DNA of 64,000 bases from DASVUS01 sp036388675. GTDB taxonomy: Bacteria > Armatimonadota > Abditibacteriia > Abditibacteriales > Abditibacteriaceae. The stretch spans positions 1 through 64,000 of the forward strand of contig DASVRI010000022.1 of the NCBI GenBank assembly GCA_036388675.1. Reading direction: 5' to 3'. Below the pieces are notes generated by a model. That model did no database searches. It worked only from the letters and a program-made list of their open reading frames with translations, and was not told the origin of the DNA. Of this stretch, positions 25,538 to 33,480 are shown in pieces; the stretch's first letter is position 1; each line of letters begins with the position of its first letter. Made by a program: the position numbers and the translations under genes.

Positions 25538-27001
25538 ATGGCATTGTTTGAATTTTCAGCCTATCAGCTTTCACAGCAGATCAAGCACAAAAAGGTGTCG
25601 TGCCGCGAAGTCGTTGATGAGTTCCTGGAGCGCATCGACGATGTTGAAGAGCGCGTAAAGTCTTTTGTTACTGTGCTACCTGAGGAAGCGCGCCGCCGCG
25701 CCGATTTGCTCGATCATCGTCTGGCACAGGGCGAAGACATCGGCCCACTGGGCGGTGTGCCCATCGCCGTTAAAGATCTCATCTGCACGCGCGGGGTGCG
25801 CACTACCTGCTCGTCGAAGATGCTGGAGAACTTCGTTGCGCCCTACGACGCGCATGTGGCGGAACGTTTGGCCGCCGACGGCGCCATCACCATCGGCAAA
25901 GCGAACATGGATGAGTTCGCCATGGGTTCCTCGACCGAGAACTCGGCCTTTTTTCCAACGCACAATCCGTGGGATCTGAGCCGTGTTCCCGGTGGCTCAT
26001 CAGGTGGCAGCACAGCAGCGGTCGCGGCACGCGAAGCACCGCTCGCGCTCGGCTCCGATACGGGTGGCTCGATTCGCCAGCCGGCAGCATATTGTGGTTG
26101 TGTTGGTTTAAAGCCAACCTATGGCCTCGTGTCGCGCTACGGCCTGATTGCATTTGCCTCGTCACTCGACCAAATTGGCCCCATTGCCAATGATGTGCGC
26201 GATACGGCGCTGTTGCTGCAATCCATCGCCGGGCACGACCGGCGTGATACAACGTCCATCAACCGTCCGCTGCCCGATTACACAGCAGCCCTGACCGGCG
26301 ATGTGAAAGGTTTGCGCGTCGGAGTGCCGCAAGAGTTCTTCGCGCAAGGCGTTGAAGGCTATGTCGTGGATGCGGTGAGCGCCGCCATCGACAAACTGGT
26401 GCAACAGGGCGCTGAAGTGGTTGAGCTTTCAATGCCCAGTGTTGAGTACTCGCTGGCGACGTATTACATCATTGCACCAAGTGAGGCGTCTTCCAACCTG
26501 GCGCGCTACGACGGCGTGCAATATGGTTTGCGCGTGGCGGAACCCGGTGACGACATCATCGCGATGCTCTCCAAGACACGCGCGCAGGGCTTCGGCCACG
26601 AAGTGCAGCACCGCATCATGATCGGGACACACGCGCTGTCGAGCGGTTTCTATGATGCGTATTACGCCAAAGCGCAGAAGGTGCGCACGCTCATTCGCCG
26701 CGACTTTGAAAATGCCTTCGCGCAGTGCGATGTCCTGGCTACCCCGACCGCACCCACGGTCGCCTTTGAACTGGGCAGCAAAACCGATGACCCGTTCGCC
26801 ATGAAACTGGCCGATGTCTGCACGATTCCAGTCAACATGGCGGGCCTACCGGCGATTTCGCTGCCCTGCGGATTTCACCAGAACTTGCCTATTGGTTTGC
26901 AGTTGATCGGCAACTTGTTGGATGAAAGCACGGTTCTGCGCGCCGCACACGCCTACGAACAATCGACCGAGTGGCACAAGCAGCGCGCGAAGTTGTGCTA
27001 A
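25538..27001 (+). CDS. gatA: Amidotransferase subunit A (487 aa)
   Basis: GatA hydrolyses glutamine and passes ammonia to GatB. The amidase Ser-cisSer-Lys triad is visible: Lys in VPIAVKDLICTRG (about residue 79), the Ser pair in GGSSGGSTAAVAA and GSDTGGSIRQPA. Length is normal and the C-terminal GLPAISLPCG and PIGLQLIG are conserved. GAGTACTC at 26444 encodes VEYS. It starts 63 bp after gatC. Confidence 0.97.
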   Translation: MALFEFSAYQLSQQIKHKKVSCREVVDEFLERIDDVEERVKSFVTVLPEEARRRADLLDHRLAQGEDIGPLGGVPIAVKDLICTRGVRTTCSSKMLENFVAPYDAHVAERLAADGAITIGKANMDEFAMGSSTENSAFFPTHNPWDLSRVPGGSSGGSTAAVAAREAPLALGSDTGGSIRQPAAYCGCVGLKPTYGLVSRYGLIAFASSLDQIGPIANDVRDTALLLQSIAGHDRRDTTSINRPLPDYTAALTGDVKGLRVGVPQEFFAQGVEGYVVDAVSAAIDKLVQQGAEVVELSMPSVEYSLATYYIIAPSEASSNLARYDGVQYGLRVAEPGDDIIAMLSKTRAQGFGHEVQHRIMIGTHALSSGFYDAYYAKAQKVRTLIRRDFENAFAQCDVLATPTAPTVAFELGSKTDDPFAMKLADVCTIPVNMAGLPAISLPCGFHQNLPIGLQLIGNLLDESTVLRAAHAYEQSTEWHKQRAKLC

Positions 27002-27013
27002 TGGTGCGAAAAC

Positions 27014-27493
27014 ATGAAATGGCGCTGGCTTAGGTATGGTTTGGTCGCAACGCCGATCTTGGTGCTGGTTGTGCTTTTGGTTATGGCTGTATGGAGAGCA
27101 ACTCACGCGTTCAGTCCGCAGCCGGTGCGTGATTTTAAGACTTTGGCGAAGTGGACAGAGTTGAAATTTCCAGCCGGTGCAAAAGTGATCGATGGCGAGG
27201 TGAGAGCCGCGGGCACACTTGTGGTAGTAGTGAAAGCAGAGTTGCCGTATTCTCAAGTGTACTCGTTCATAACGCAGCCTGCTTTGAAGAATGCTAAGTT
27301 ATCGCGGGGAAAATTGAACGACGAGTATGGCGTCAGCCGTAGCATGAAGCAATATAAAAACTTGTCAGTGGGTAATCCGAGAAATTTCGTATCCCTGAGC
27401 AGACCTTATAACTCTGGTCTTGGTCTATTGTGGATGCTTATAAATTTGGATGACCCACAGACTGCTGTGTTATATCTGTACTATTCCGACTAA
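27014..27493 (+). CDS. Single-span membrane-anchored protein of unknown function (159 aa)
   Basis: One N-terminal hydrophobic helix (residues 8-26, LVATPILVLVVLLVMAV) is followed by a soluble domain with no motif I know. It begins 12 bp after the gatA stop and ends 22 bp before the gatB start, so it is co-transcribed with gatCAB. Its base composition is visibly more AT-rich than either neighbour, which suggests a later insertion into the operon. No link to tRNA amidation can be claimed. Confidence 0.7.
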   Translation: MKWRWLRYGLVATPILVLVVLLVMAVWRATHAFSPQPVRDFKTLAKWTELKFPAGAKVIDGEVRAAGTLVVVVKAELPYSQVYSFITQPALKNAKLSRGKLNDEYGVSRSMKQYKNLSVGNPRNFVSLSRPYNSGLGLLWMLINLDDPQTAVLYLYYSD

Positions 27494-27515
27494 TAACAGA
27501 AATTTGAGTTTACTC

Positions 27516-28979
27516 ATGTCCAAATATGAAACCGTCATCGGCATGGAAGTTCATGCCGAGTTGCTGACCGAATCGAAGCAGTTTTGTGGTTGCGCCAACG
27601 TGGCGCTGGCCGAGCCGAACACGCACGTTTGTCCGGTGTGTCTGGGCTTTCCGGGCTCGTTGCCGGTGCTCAACCACAAGAGCGTTGACCTTTCGCTGCG
27701 CACCGTGCTGGCGTTTGAAAGCAAGATCAACACGCACACCATTTTCGAGCGCAAGAACTACTTTTATCCCGATTTGCCCAAGGCTTATCAGATTTCGCAG
27801 CGTGCGCTCACGCTGGGTGAAGGTGGTCACCTCGACATCGACGTGAAAAACGGCGACGGTACCGTGACAACGAAGCGCGTCGGTCTCAGTGACGTGCACA
27901 TGGAAGAAGATACCGGCAAGAGCCAGCACGGGGAAGCAATCGGCGACCCCGATTCAAGTCTGGTTGATTACAATCGCTCCGGCGTGCCGCTGCTGGAAAT
28001 CGTGTCGCAGCCCGACATGCGCTCGATTGAAGAAGCCGAAGCCTACATGAACACGCTGCGCCAGATTTTGCTTTATCTGGAAGTCAGCGACTGCAAGATG
28101 GAGCAGGGGCGACTGCGCTTCGAGGCCAGTGTTTCACTGCGTCCCGAGGGACAAAGTGAATATGGCACGCGCGTCGAAATCAAGAACCTTAATTCGATGA
28201 AATCGGTGCGCGATTCGCTGCGGGCGGAGATCGAGCGGCAAACACGAGTACTCGATGCCGGCGGCACGGTGCAGCAGCAGACGATGTTGTGGGATGAAGC
28301 CAGCGGCACGACGCAGCCGATGCGTTCCAAAGAGCAGGCGCACGATTACCGTTATTTCCCCGAACCCGATTTGGTGCCGCTCAACATCGACGATCAGTGG
28401 TTGCAGCGCGTGCGCGAATCGATGCCGGAATTGCCGCGCGTGCGCAAAGCGCGTTTTCAGGAAGAACTCGGTCTATCGGCTTATGATGCTGAAGTGCTCG
28501 CCTCGACGCGCGACACTGCCGATTATTTTGAAAACGCCAGCAGCGGTTATGACAAGCCGAAGACGATTTCCAACTGGGTCGCCAACGAGTTGCTGGGTCG
28601 GTTGAATGCCGAAGGCAAAACGATCGCCGATTCACCGGTGCAGCCCGGCCAGTTGCGTGACCTGGTGAAACTTATCGATGCGGGCACGATTTCCGGCAAG
28701 ATCGCCAAAGAGGTTTTCGACGAGATGTTTGCCGGCGGACGCGATGCGACGCAGATCGTGCAGGAAAAAGGTCTGACGCAAATGAGCGACACCGGCGAAC
28801 TCGAAGAAATTTGCCGTCGTGTCATCGAAGCGAATCCCAAAGCCGTTGAGGATTTTCGTAACGGCAAGGAGAAGTCGTTCGGCGCCCTGGTCGGAGGCGT
28901 CATGAAAGAAACAAAGGGCCGCGCCAATCCGGCTCTTGTGAATGAACTGCTGAAGGAACAGTTGCAGAAACTCGGATAA
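27516..28979 (+). CDS. gatB: Amidotransferase subunit B (487 aa)
   Basis: GatB phosphorylates and amidates the mischarged Glu-tRNA(Gln) or Asp-tRNA(Asn). Conserved blocks are VIGMEVHAELLT, the Cys-rich zinc site CGCAN...CPVCLGFPGSLPVLN, KNYFYPDLPKAYQISQ, VHMEEDTGKS, and a C-terminal YqeY-like tRNA-binding domain (GTISGKIAKEVFDEMF). ATG 27516 matches the family start. The stop overlaps the next ATG by one base (TAATG). Confidence 0.97.
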   Translation: MSKYETVIGMEVHAELLTESKQFCGCANVALAEPNTHVCPVCLGFPGSLPVLNHKSVDLSLRTVLAFESKINTHTIFERKNYFYPDLPKAYQISQRALTLGEGGHLDIDVKNGDGTVTTKRVGLSDVHMEEDTGKSQHGEAIGDPDSSLVDYNRSGVPLLEIVSQPDMRSIEEAEAYMNTLRQILLYLEVSDCKMEQGRLRFEASVSLRPEGQSEYGTRVEIKNLNSMKSVRDSLRAEIERQTRVLDAGGTVQQQTMLWDEASGTTQPMRSKEQAHDYRYFPEPDLVPLNIDDQWLQRVRESMPELPRVRKARFQEELGLSAYDAEVLASTRDTADYFENASSGYDKPKTISNWVANELLGRLNAEGKTIADSPVQPGQLRDLVKLIDAGTISGKIAKEVFDEMFAGGRDATQIVQEKGLTQMSDTGELEEICRRVIEANPKAVEDFRNGKEKSFGALVGGVMKETKGRANPALVNELLKEQLQKLG

Positions 28980-29308
28980 TGCAACCACCAGCGGCCTACA
29001 TACAACAAGTGCAGTTGCTCTGCGTTTTTATCGCCGGGATCGTGGCGATATGGGTGGCGTTCGATGCCTTGCGCCGTGGCAAAACTCGCGGCGCGGCCAT
29101 CGCCTGGGGAATGGGCGTTTTCATGGTGTTGATCGTGTTCCTGCCGCTGTATCTCGTCATGCGTGACAAGACAATGCAAGCCACGCCGGTGAAAACTGAA
29201 GCCGCGCCGTGTCGCTATTGCGGCATGGCGGTTCCGGCGAATGCCGCCTACTGTCCGCATTGCTCAAGGCAACTCCTGGGTTCGGAAAGCATTCACCGCC
29301 GCAGATAA
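28979..29308 (+). CDS. Two-helix membrane protein with zinc ribbon (109 aa)
   Basis: Two hydrophobic segments (about residues 12-31 and 40-60) are followed by a zinc-ribbon CRYCGMAV...CPHCSRQL. It is joined to gatB by a TAATG overlap and is therefore translationally coupled. Function is unknown. A GAGTACTC lies just downstream (29323). Confidence 0.75.
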   Translation: MQPPAAYIQQVQLLCVFIAGIVAIWVAFDALRRGKTRGAAIAWGMGVFMVLIVFLPLYLVMRDKTMQATPVKTEAAPCRYCGMAVPANAAYCPHCSRQLLGSESIHRRR

Positions 29309-29374
29309 ACGCAGCCACAGTCGAGTACTCGTTAGGTCGCGAGCGCTCGCTCCTGACATGGCTTTTTCCCGCTT

Positions 29375-29902
29375 ATGATTATCATTACTGCTGTTGGTAC
29401 CGACCGGCCCGGTATGGCGCACGCACTGGTGTCGATTCTTTCAGATGCCGGTTGTAACATCGAAGACACCACCATGACACGGCTCAGCGGTGAGTTCGCC
29501 ATGATTCTCATCGTGACGCCGGCGCAGGGCGTGCCCGTAGAGGAGTTGTCAAAACGGTTATCGCCGCTTGAGCAATCGCATGGGCTTTTTATCAACTGTC
29601 GTGACATTCGCGATGAAGAGCCTGACGGCGATGAAATTCTGCCACGGTATATTCTTTCGGTATACGGGCCGGAAGCCAGAGGTCTGGTAGCACGCATTAC
29701 CGGAGTGTTGGCGCATAATGGCGTCAACATTACTGATGTGCAAACGCGCGTCGCTTCAGCGGGCACGGTTTACGTGATGCTTTTTGAACTGGAACTACCG
29801 TCGCAAATTGATGCTGACGAGTTGCAGCGCGCTCTGGAAACAGCGGCACGGCAGATCGGTGTGCAGGTTTCGTTGCATCCGCTCGAAGAGGACACGCTTT
29901 AA
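29375..29902 (+). CDS. Tandem ACT-domain protein, GcvR-like (175 aa)
   Basis: Two ACT domains fill the protein: residues 1-85 (IITAVGTDRPGMAHALVSIL) and 90-170 (LSVYGPEARGLVARITGVL, HNGVNITDVQTRV). This layout is shared with GcvR, the accessory repressor of the glycine cleavage genes, and with other small amino-acid sensors. The ligand is unknown. It is 5 bp upstream of the deformylase gene. Confidence 0.85.
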   Translation: MIIITAVGTDRPGMAHALVSILSDAGCNIEDTTMTRLSGEFAMILIVTPAQGVPVEELSKRLSPLEQSHGLFINCRDIRDEEPDGDEILPRYILSVYGPEARGLVARITGVLAHNGVNITDVQTRVASAGTVYVMLFELELPSQIDADELQRALETAARQIGVQVSLHPLEEDTL

Positions 29903-29907
29903 TCCCG

Positions 29908-30411
29908 ATGCCTATTCGTCCGGTTTTGCTCGTGCCTGATGCACGACTCAAACAACCCTGCGCGCCTGTCGAACAGTTCGACCGGGAACTGCACGTCCTT
30001 GTCGCCGATCTCGAAGAGACGATGCGCTCCAACCCCGGCTGCGTGGGCATTGCTGCATGCCAGATTGGAGTACTCAAACGTGTTGCGATTGTCGATACCA
30101 CTGTCCACAAGAAGCACAGTGCCCAGAGTCAGGGACGCATGATTCTCGTGAATCCGGTTATCACACGGCGCGGCGGCGAGCGCATGGGCCGCGAAGGCTG
30201 TCTTTCGCTGCCCGACTTCACCGCCAATGTGCGCCGTGCCATGGATGTGACGGTGCAATTTCAAGATGAACACGGCATCACACGAACCGTTCACTCCACC
30301 GACTTTGAAGCCGTCGCCCTGCAACACGAAGTCGATCACCTCGACGGCATTTTGTTTCTCGACCGCGTGGCCAACGTCACGACCGATGTCTTCCCCCGCA
30401 AGAAGAAATAA
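29908..30411 (+). CDS. def: Peptide deformylase (167 aa)
   Basis: It removes the formyl group from nascent proteins. The three metal-site motifs are present: GCVGIAACQ (44-52, variant of GxGxAAxQ), EGCLSLP (96-102, Cys98 ligand) and QHEVDHLDG (His140, Glu141, His144). The short C-terminal tail ends in a Lys-rich stretch. GAGTACTC at 30068 encodes GVL next to the first motif. Confidence 0.96.
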   Translation: MPIRPVLLVPDARLKQPCAPVEQFDRELHVLVADLEETMRSNPGCVGIAACQIGVLKRVAIVDTTVHKKHSAQSQGRMILVNPVITRRGGERMGREGCLSLPDFTANVRRAMDVTVQFQDEHGITRTVHSTDFEAVALQHEVDHLDGILFLDRVANVTTDVFPRKKK

Positions 30412-30538
30412 AGCGCAACACGTTTGCGACGACCTACCTCAAACGTAGCGCAGCCATGTTTTTTCCAAACTGTTCTTTCTTCTGCCTTGGGCGAGTGCGT
30501 GACAGCCAGTGCGATGCGCTTAATCTACATGATTGCCC

Positions 30539-30609
30539 CAGAACCCCAGGCGTGAGCGCGGAGCTAAGGCACCACGGAGTTCAGCTCCGCGCTCACGCCT
30601 GGGGTTCTG
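30539..30609. repeat. Perfect 27-bp inverted repeat
   Basis: The arms at 30539-30565 and 30583-30609 are exact complements (beginning CAGAACCCCAGGCGTGAG) around a 17-nt loop. It is longer than needed for a terminator and lacks a T-run. It may be a REP-like element or mRNA-stabilising hairpin. Confidence 0.8.
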
Positions 30610-30865
30610 TGTAGCCTGCAAGCTACCAACTGCTATATTGTGACGCTAAAATTCAGTCATCACAACAAGGTAACAAAGCATGTGATGCCGATGCTCCGGC
30701 AAGTTTTGGCCTGCCGGAGCGTATTGCATTGCAATCTTTGGTAAGAACGAAGTCGATTCCGGCGTTTGGTGCCGAGATCGAGCGATTTGTGCATCAAAAT
30801 GTCTTTGTGTTCGGAGTATAGTATTGGTAACCTTCAACGGCATTACAGGCTGTCTGTAAATACAT

Positions 30866-30997
30866 AGGAATTACGCACGAGCCTCGCAATGGTTCGTCGG
30901 GGCGCGGTCTTCGCGCCTTGGGCGAGGTCGTCTTGCACGAGATAGCCCGGGGCGAGGCAACCTCGCCCCTACCAATCAGATAGTTTGCGTAAGTCCT
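30866..30997. repeat. Short inverted-repeat element, family R1, copy 2
   Basis: The ends are AGGAATTACGCA (30866-30877) and TGCGTAAGTCCT (30986-30997). It shares GGTTCGT, GGGGCGCGGTCTTCGCGCC and CCAATCAGATA with copy 1 but carries an extra 15 bp (GATAGCCCGGGGCGAGG region). It lies just upstream of the isomerase start and may carry its 5' signals. Confidence 0.78.
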
Positions 30998-31023
30998 CAA
31001 TACACTCAAAGGTAGGCAAACTT

Positions 31024-31884
31024 GTGAAACTCGGATTTCTGACCGATAAAATCGCCGACATCGAAAAAGCGGCGCGCCTGGGATTTAGTGGCCTCGAGCT
31101 GTCGGCGGGCGCTCTGGGCAACGCCGCCAGTGGCGCGCTCGACACTGAGAAAATCAGCCAGGCGCGCGACTTGTGCAAAACGCATAACGTGGAGATTACC
31201 GCGCTGGCCTACTATGATGGCGCTTTTAGCACGCCGGCCACTGACCGGTTTACTTCCGCATACAGCAACGTGTTCGACGCGGCGGAGCAACTGGGCGTGA
31301 GTGTTGTCAGCAGCATGAGCGGCTTCGACAGCAACCGCGACTGGCAGGGCAACATTCAACTGTGGGCCGACCGCTTTGGCCCGGTTGCTGAAGTCGCCGA
31401 GCGGCGCGGCGTGCGCGTCGCCTTTGAAAACTGGATGGGATTCGGCGGCTCGCTGCCGTTTAAACCCGTAAACATGGGCGGTTCGCCCGATACGTGGGAC
31501 GCGTGGTTTAAAGCCGTCCCCTCCAAAGCGTTGGGATTGGAGTTCGATCCGTCGCACCTCTACTGGCAGGGCATCGATCACATTCGCGCGCTGCGTGAGT
31601 TCAAAGATCGTGTTTACCATGTGCACGCCAAAGATACGGAAATGTTGCCCGAGAAGCGTTATCGCGGCGGTGTCAATGGCGACTACTATCGCTTTCGCAT
31701 TCCCGGCTATGGGGAAATCAACTGGGCGCACTTCATCTCGGCTCTCAATGAAATCGGCTACGATGGCGGCGTGGCTATCGAGCACGAAGACATGGTGTAT
31801 TGGAACGACAAGTTTGATGAAGGCTTGATTCGTGGCCATCGCGTACTCTATCCACTGATTCATCCTGACGGGCCCGGCGCCTGA
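31024..31884 (+). CDS. Sugar phosphate isomerase/epimerase family TIM-barrel protein (286 aa)
   Basis: The xylose-isomerase-like barrel pattern is visible: KLGFLTDKIADIEKAARLGFSGLEL, VAFENWMGF (metal-binding Glu), LGLEFDPSHLYW (Asp/His) and VYHVHAKDTEML (His), and GGVAIEHED. GTG 31024 is chosen because upstream codons belong to the R1 repeat; AGG lies 10 bp before. It is followed by a Gfo/Idh/MocA oxidoreductase, a very common pairing for degradation or conversion of unusual sugars and polyols. The substrate is unknown. Confidence 0.88.
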   Translation: MKLGFLTDKIADIEKAARLGFSGLELSAGALGNAASGALDTEKISQARDLCKTHNVEITALAYYDGAFSTPATDRFTSAYSNVFDAAEQLGVSVVSSMSGFDSNRDWQGNIQLWADRFGPVAEVAERRGVRVAFENWMGFGGSLPFKPVNMGGSPDTWDAWFKAVPSKALGLEFDPSHLYWQGIDHIRALREFKDRVYHVHAKDTEMLPEKRYRGGVNGDYYRFRIPGYGEINWAHFISALNEIGYDGGVAIEHEDMVYWNDKFDEGLIRGHRVLYPLIHPDGPGA

Positions 31885-31959
31885 ACGTTTAGCACCTGAG
31901 CCTTGAGCATCCGGCGCATCCGAAGCGCCGTGTAGATCGTGCCGATAACAGGAAGTCAG

Positions 31960-33087
31960 ATGTCAACAAGCGAGTACTCCATGAGCAATCAAGAACAGAA
32001 CCGGCCCGTTAAATTCGCGTATGTCGGGTGCGGTTTTGTAGCCCAAAACATTCACATTCCAAATTTCAAGTCGCTGCGTGAGTGCGAGTTTGTAGCGCTG
32101 GCTGAAGCGCGTCCCGGCCTGGGTCAGCAAGTCGCCGAATATTACGGCATTCCCAGGGTGTATGCTTCACATGAAGACATCGCCGCCGACCGCGAAATTG
32201 AAGCGGTCGGAGTTTCCGGGCCGTATGCTTTGCAAGGCGCCATCGCTGAGGATTTGCTGCGCGCGGGCAAACACGTCTTCATGGAAAAGCCGATGGCGGT
32301 TTCGGTCGCGCGTGCGCAGGGCATCGTTGATGCGGAACAGAAGAGTGGCAAGCGGCTGATGGTGGGTTACATGAAGCGCTACGATCCCGGTAACGTGCTG
32401 CTGAAATCCATAGCCGACGAGTGGCGTGCGACGGGAGAAGTTGGCCCGGTCGTTTTCGCGCGCAATCACGGCTTTGGCGGCAACTGGGTGTACGCCCAGG
32501 ATCCGAATGTCAAAATCTTCGCCGGTCCCGAAGGCGTGGCGCCGCCACCGGCTCCCGACGAATGCCCCGCGTGGCTGCCCGATGCGTGGAAGAACGCCTA
32601 TCTGGGTTATTTGCAGCAGTGGACGCACAACCTGAATCTACTGCGCTTTTTCCTGGATGATACAGCCGGCACAGCGCGTGTCGTCGATGTGCATCTCAAT
32701 GATGACGGCATGACCGGATTAAGCATTTTTAACATCAACGGCACTCGCGCCATTGTCGAAAGCGCTTATCTGGGGTTTCACGCCTGGGAAGAGCATACGC
32801 AGCTTTACTTCCAGGGTGGCTGGCTGCGCACCGAGGCTCCGCCCCTGATGCAAAAAAACACACCGGCCACAGTGGAGGTTTATCGCAGCGCGCACAATGG
32901 CAGGGCACCCCGGCAGACGCAGCACTTCGCGTCGCCGCAATGGGCTTACCGCGAAGAAGCCAGGCACTTTCTAAGTCGTGTGCAAAGCGGCGAACCGTTT
33001 CACTCTTCGGCGCGCGACACGCTGACCGATGTGCGCTTGTTTGAAGAAATCTATCGTCACTTCCTCGCGGGAAGGAGCGAACTGTGA
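31960..33087 (+). CDS. Gfo/Idh/MocA-family oxidoreductase (375 aa)
   Basis: The Rossmann start FAYVGCGFVAQNIHIPNF and the family motif EKPMAVSVARAQ (Lys of the catalytic EKP) are clear, followed by MVGYMKRYDPGN and the C-terminal beta-sheet domain with WTHNLNLLRFFLDD. ATG 31960 has AGGA 6 bp upstream; a second in-frame ATG at 31981 lies just after GAGTACTC (31972). NAD(P)-dependent oxidation or reduction of a sugar-like substrate is expected. It is co-directional with the isomerase, with 75 bp between them. Confidence 0.92.
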   Translation: MSTSEYSMSNQEQNRPVKFAYVGCGFVAQNIHIPNFKSLRECEFVALAEARPGLGQQVAEYYGIPRVYASHEDIAADREIEAVGVSGPYALQGAIAEDLLRAGKHVFMEKPMAVSVARAQGIVDAEQKSGKRLMVGYMKRYDPGNVLLKSIADEWRATGEVGPVVFARNHGFGGNWVYAQDPNVKIFAGPEGVAPPPAPDECPAWLPDAWKNAYLGYLQQWTHNLNLLRFFLDDTAGTARVVDVHLNDDGMTGLSIFNINGTRAIVESAYLGFHAWEEHTQLYFQGGWLRTEAPPLMQKNTPATVEVYRSAHNGRAPRQTQHFASPQWAYREEARHFLSRVQSGEPFHSSARDTLTDVRLFEEIYRHFLAGRSEL

Positions 33088-33133
33088 AACGTGAACGATA
33101 AGCCATCACTACGCTCTGGTTGTGCGATAAATT

Positions 33134-33404
33134 GCCCTTGATAACAGCACTTACATAACCCAAGTTGCCACCTGTGGAATCGCCCGCTGCTTCAGCGGCA
33201 CCGCTGAAGCAGCGGGCTGATAGTAGAAAGCCCAGTGAACGGGGCTGATGACTACGGTGCAGGCCGCTTCAGCGGTCTTTCCTATTGCCCAGCCCACTCA
33301 GCCCAACGTGAAGCGCCAATGCGCTTCCCTCACGGGCGCCCAACGTTCACGGGCGGGGATCCGTAGGTAGCAACTTGGGTTACATAAGTGCTGTTATCAA
33401 GGGC
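33134..33404. mobile_element. MITE-like element with 39-bp terminal inverted repeats, family R2
   Basis: The left end 33134-33172 (starting GCCCTTGATAACAGCACTTA) and right end 33366-33404 are complementary at 36 of 39 positions. The 190-bp interior contains a self-complementary CCGCTGCTTCAGCGG region and shares GGCCGCTTCAGCGGTCTTT with the element at 56931-57099. No transposase is encoded, so it would depend on a full-length relative elsewhere. Confidence 0.82.
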
Positions 33405-33435
33405 TGGAGCAGCATTCCGAGTACTCAACCAATGC

Positions 33436-33475
33436 AAAAGAGCCGCCTCAAAACCGAGGCGGCTCTTTTATTTTG
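33436..33475. terminator. Bidirectional intrinsic terminator
   Basis: AAAAGAGCCGCCTC (33436-33449) pairs perfectly with 33456-33469, with T-rich sequence (TTTTATTTT) to the right and A-rich to the left. It serves the rightward oxidoreductase transcript and the leftward PFK-like gene. Confidence 0.88.
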
Positions 33476-33480
33476 AGTCT

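Larger units (their letters stand above)
30412..31023. other. Repeat-rich intergenic region
   Basis: About 610 bp with no supportable gene. It holds a 27-bp perfect hairpin (30539-30609), a second hairpin GCTCCGGCA...TGCCGGAGC near 30690-30720, and R1 element copy 2 (30866-30997). Confidence 0.7.
33088..33480. other. Intergenic region between convergent genes
   Basis: About 390 bp, almost fully taken up by the inverted-repeat element 33134-33404 and the bidirectional terminator 33436-33474. No gene is visible. Confidence 0.75.

Noticed and set aside
33134..33404. Full insertion sequence
   Set aside because: The element is only 271 bp and has no transposase frame.
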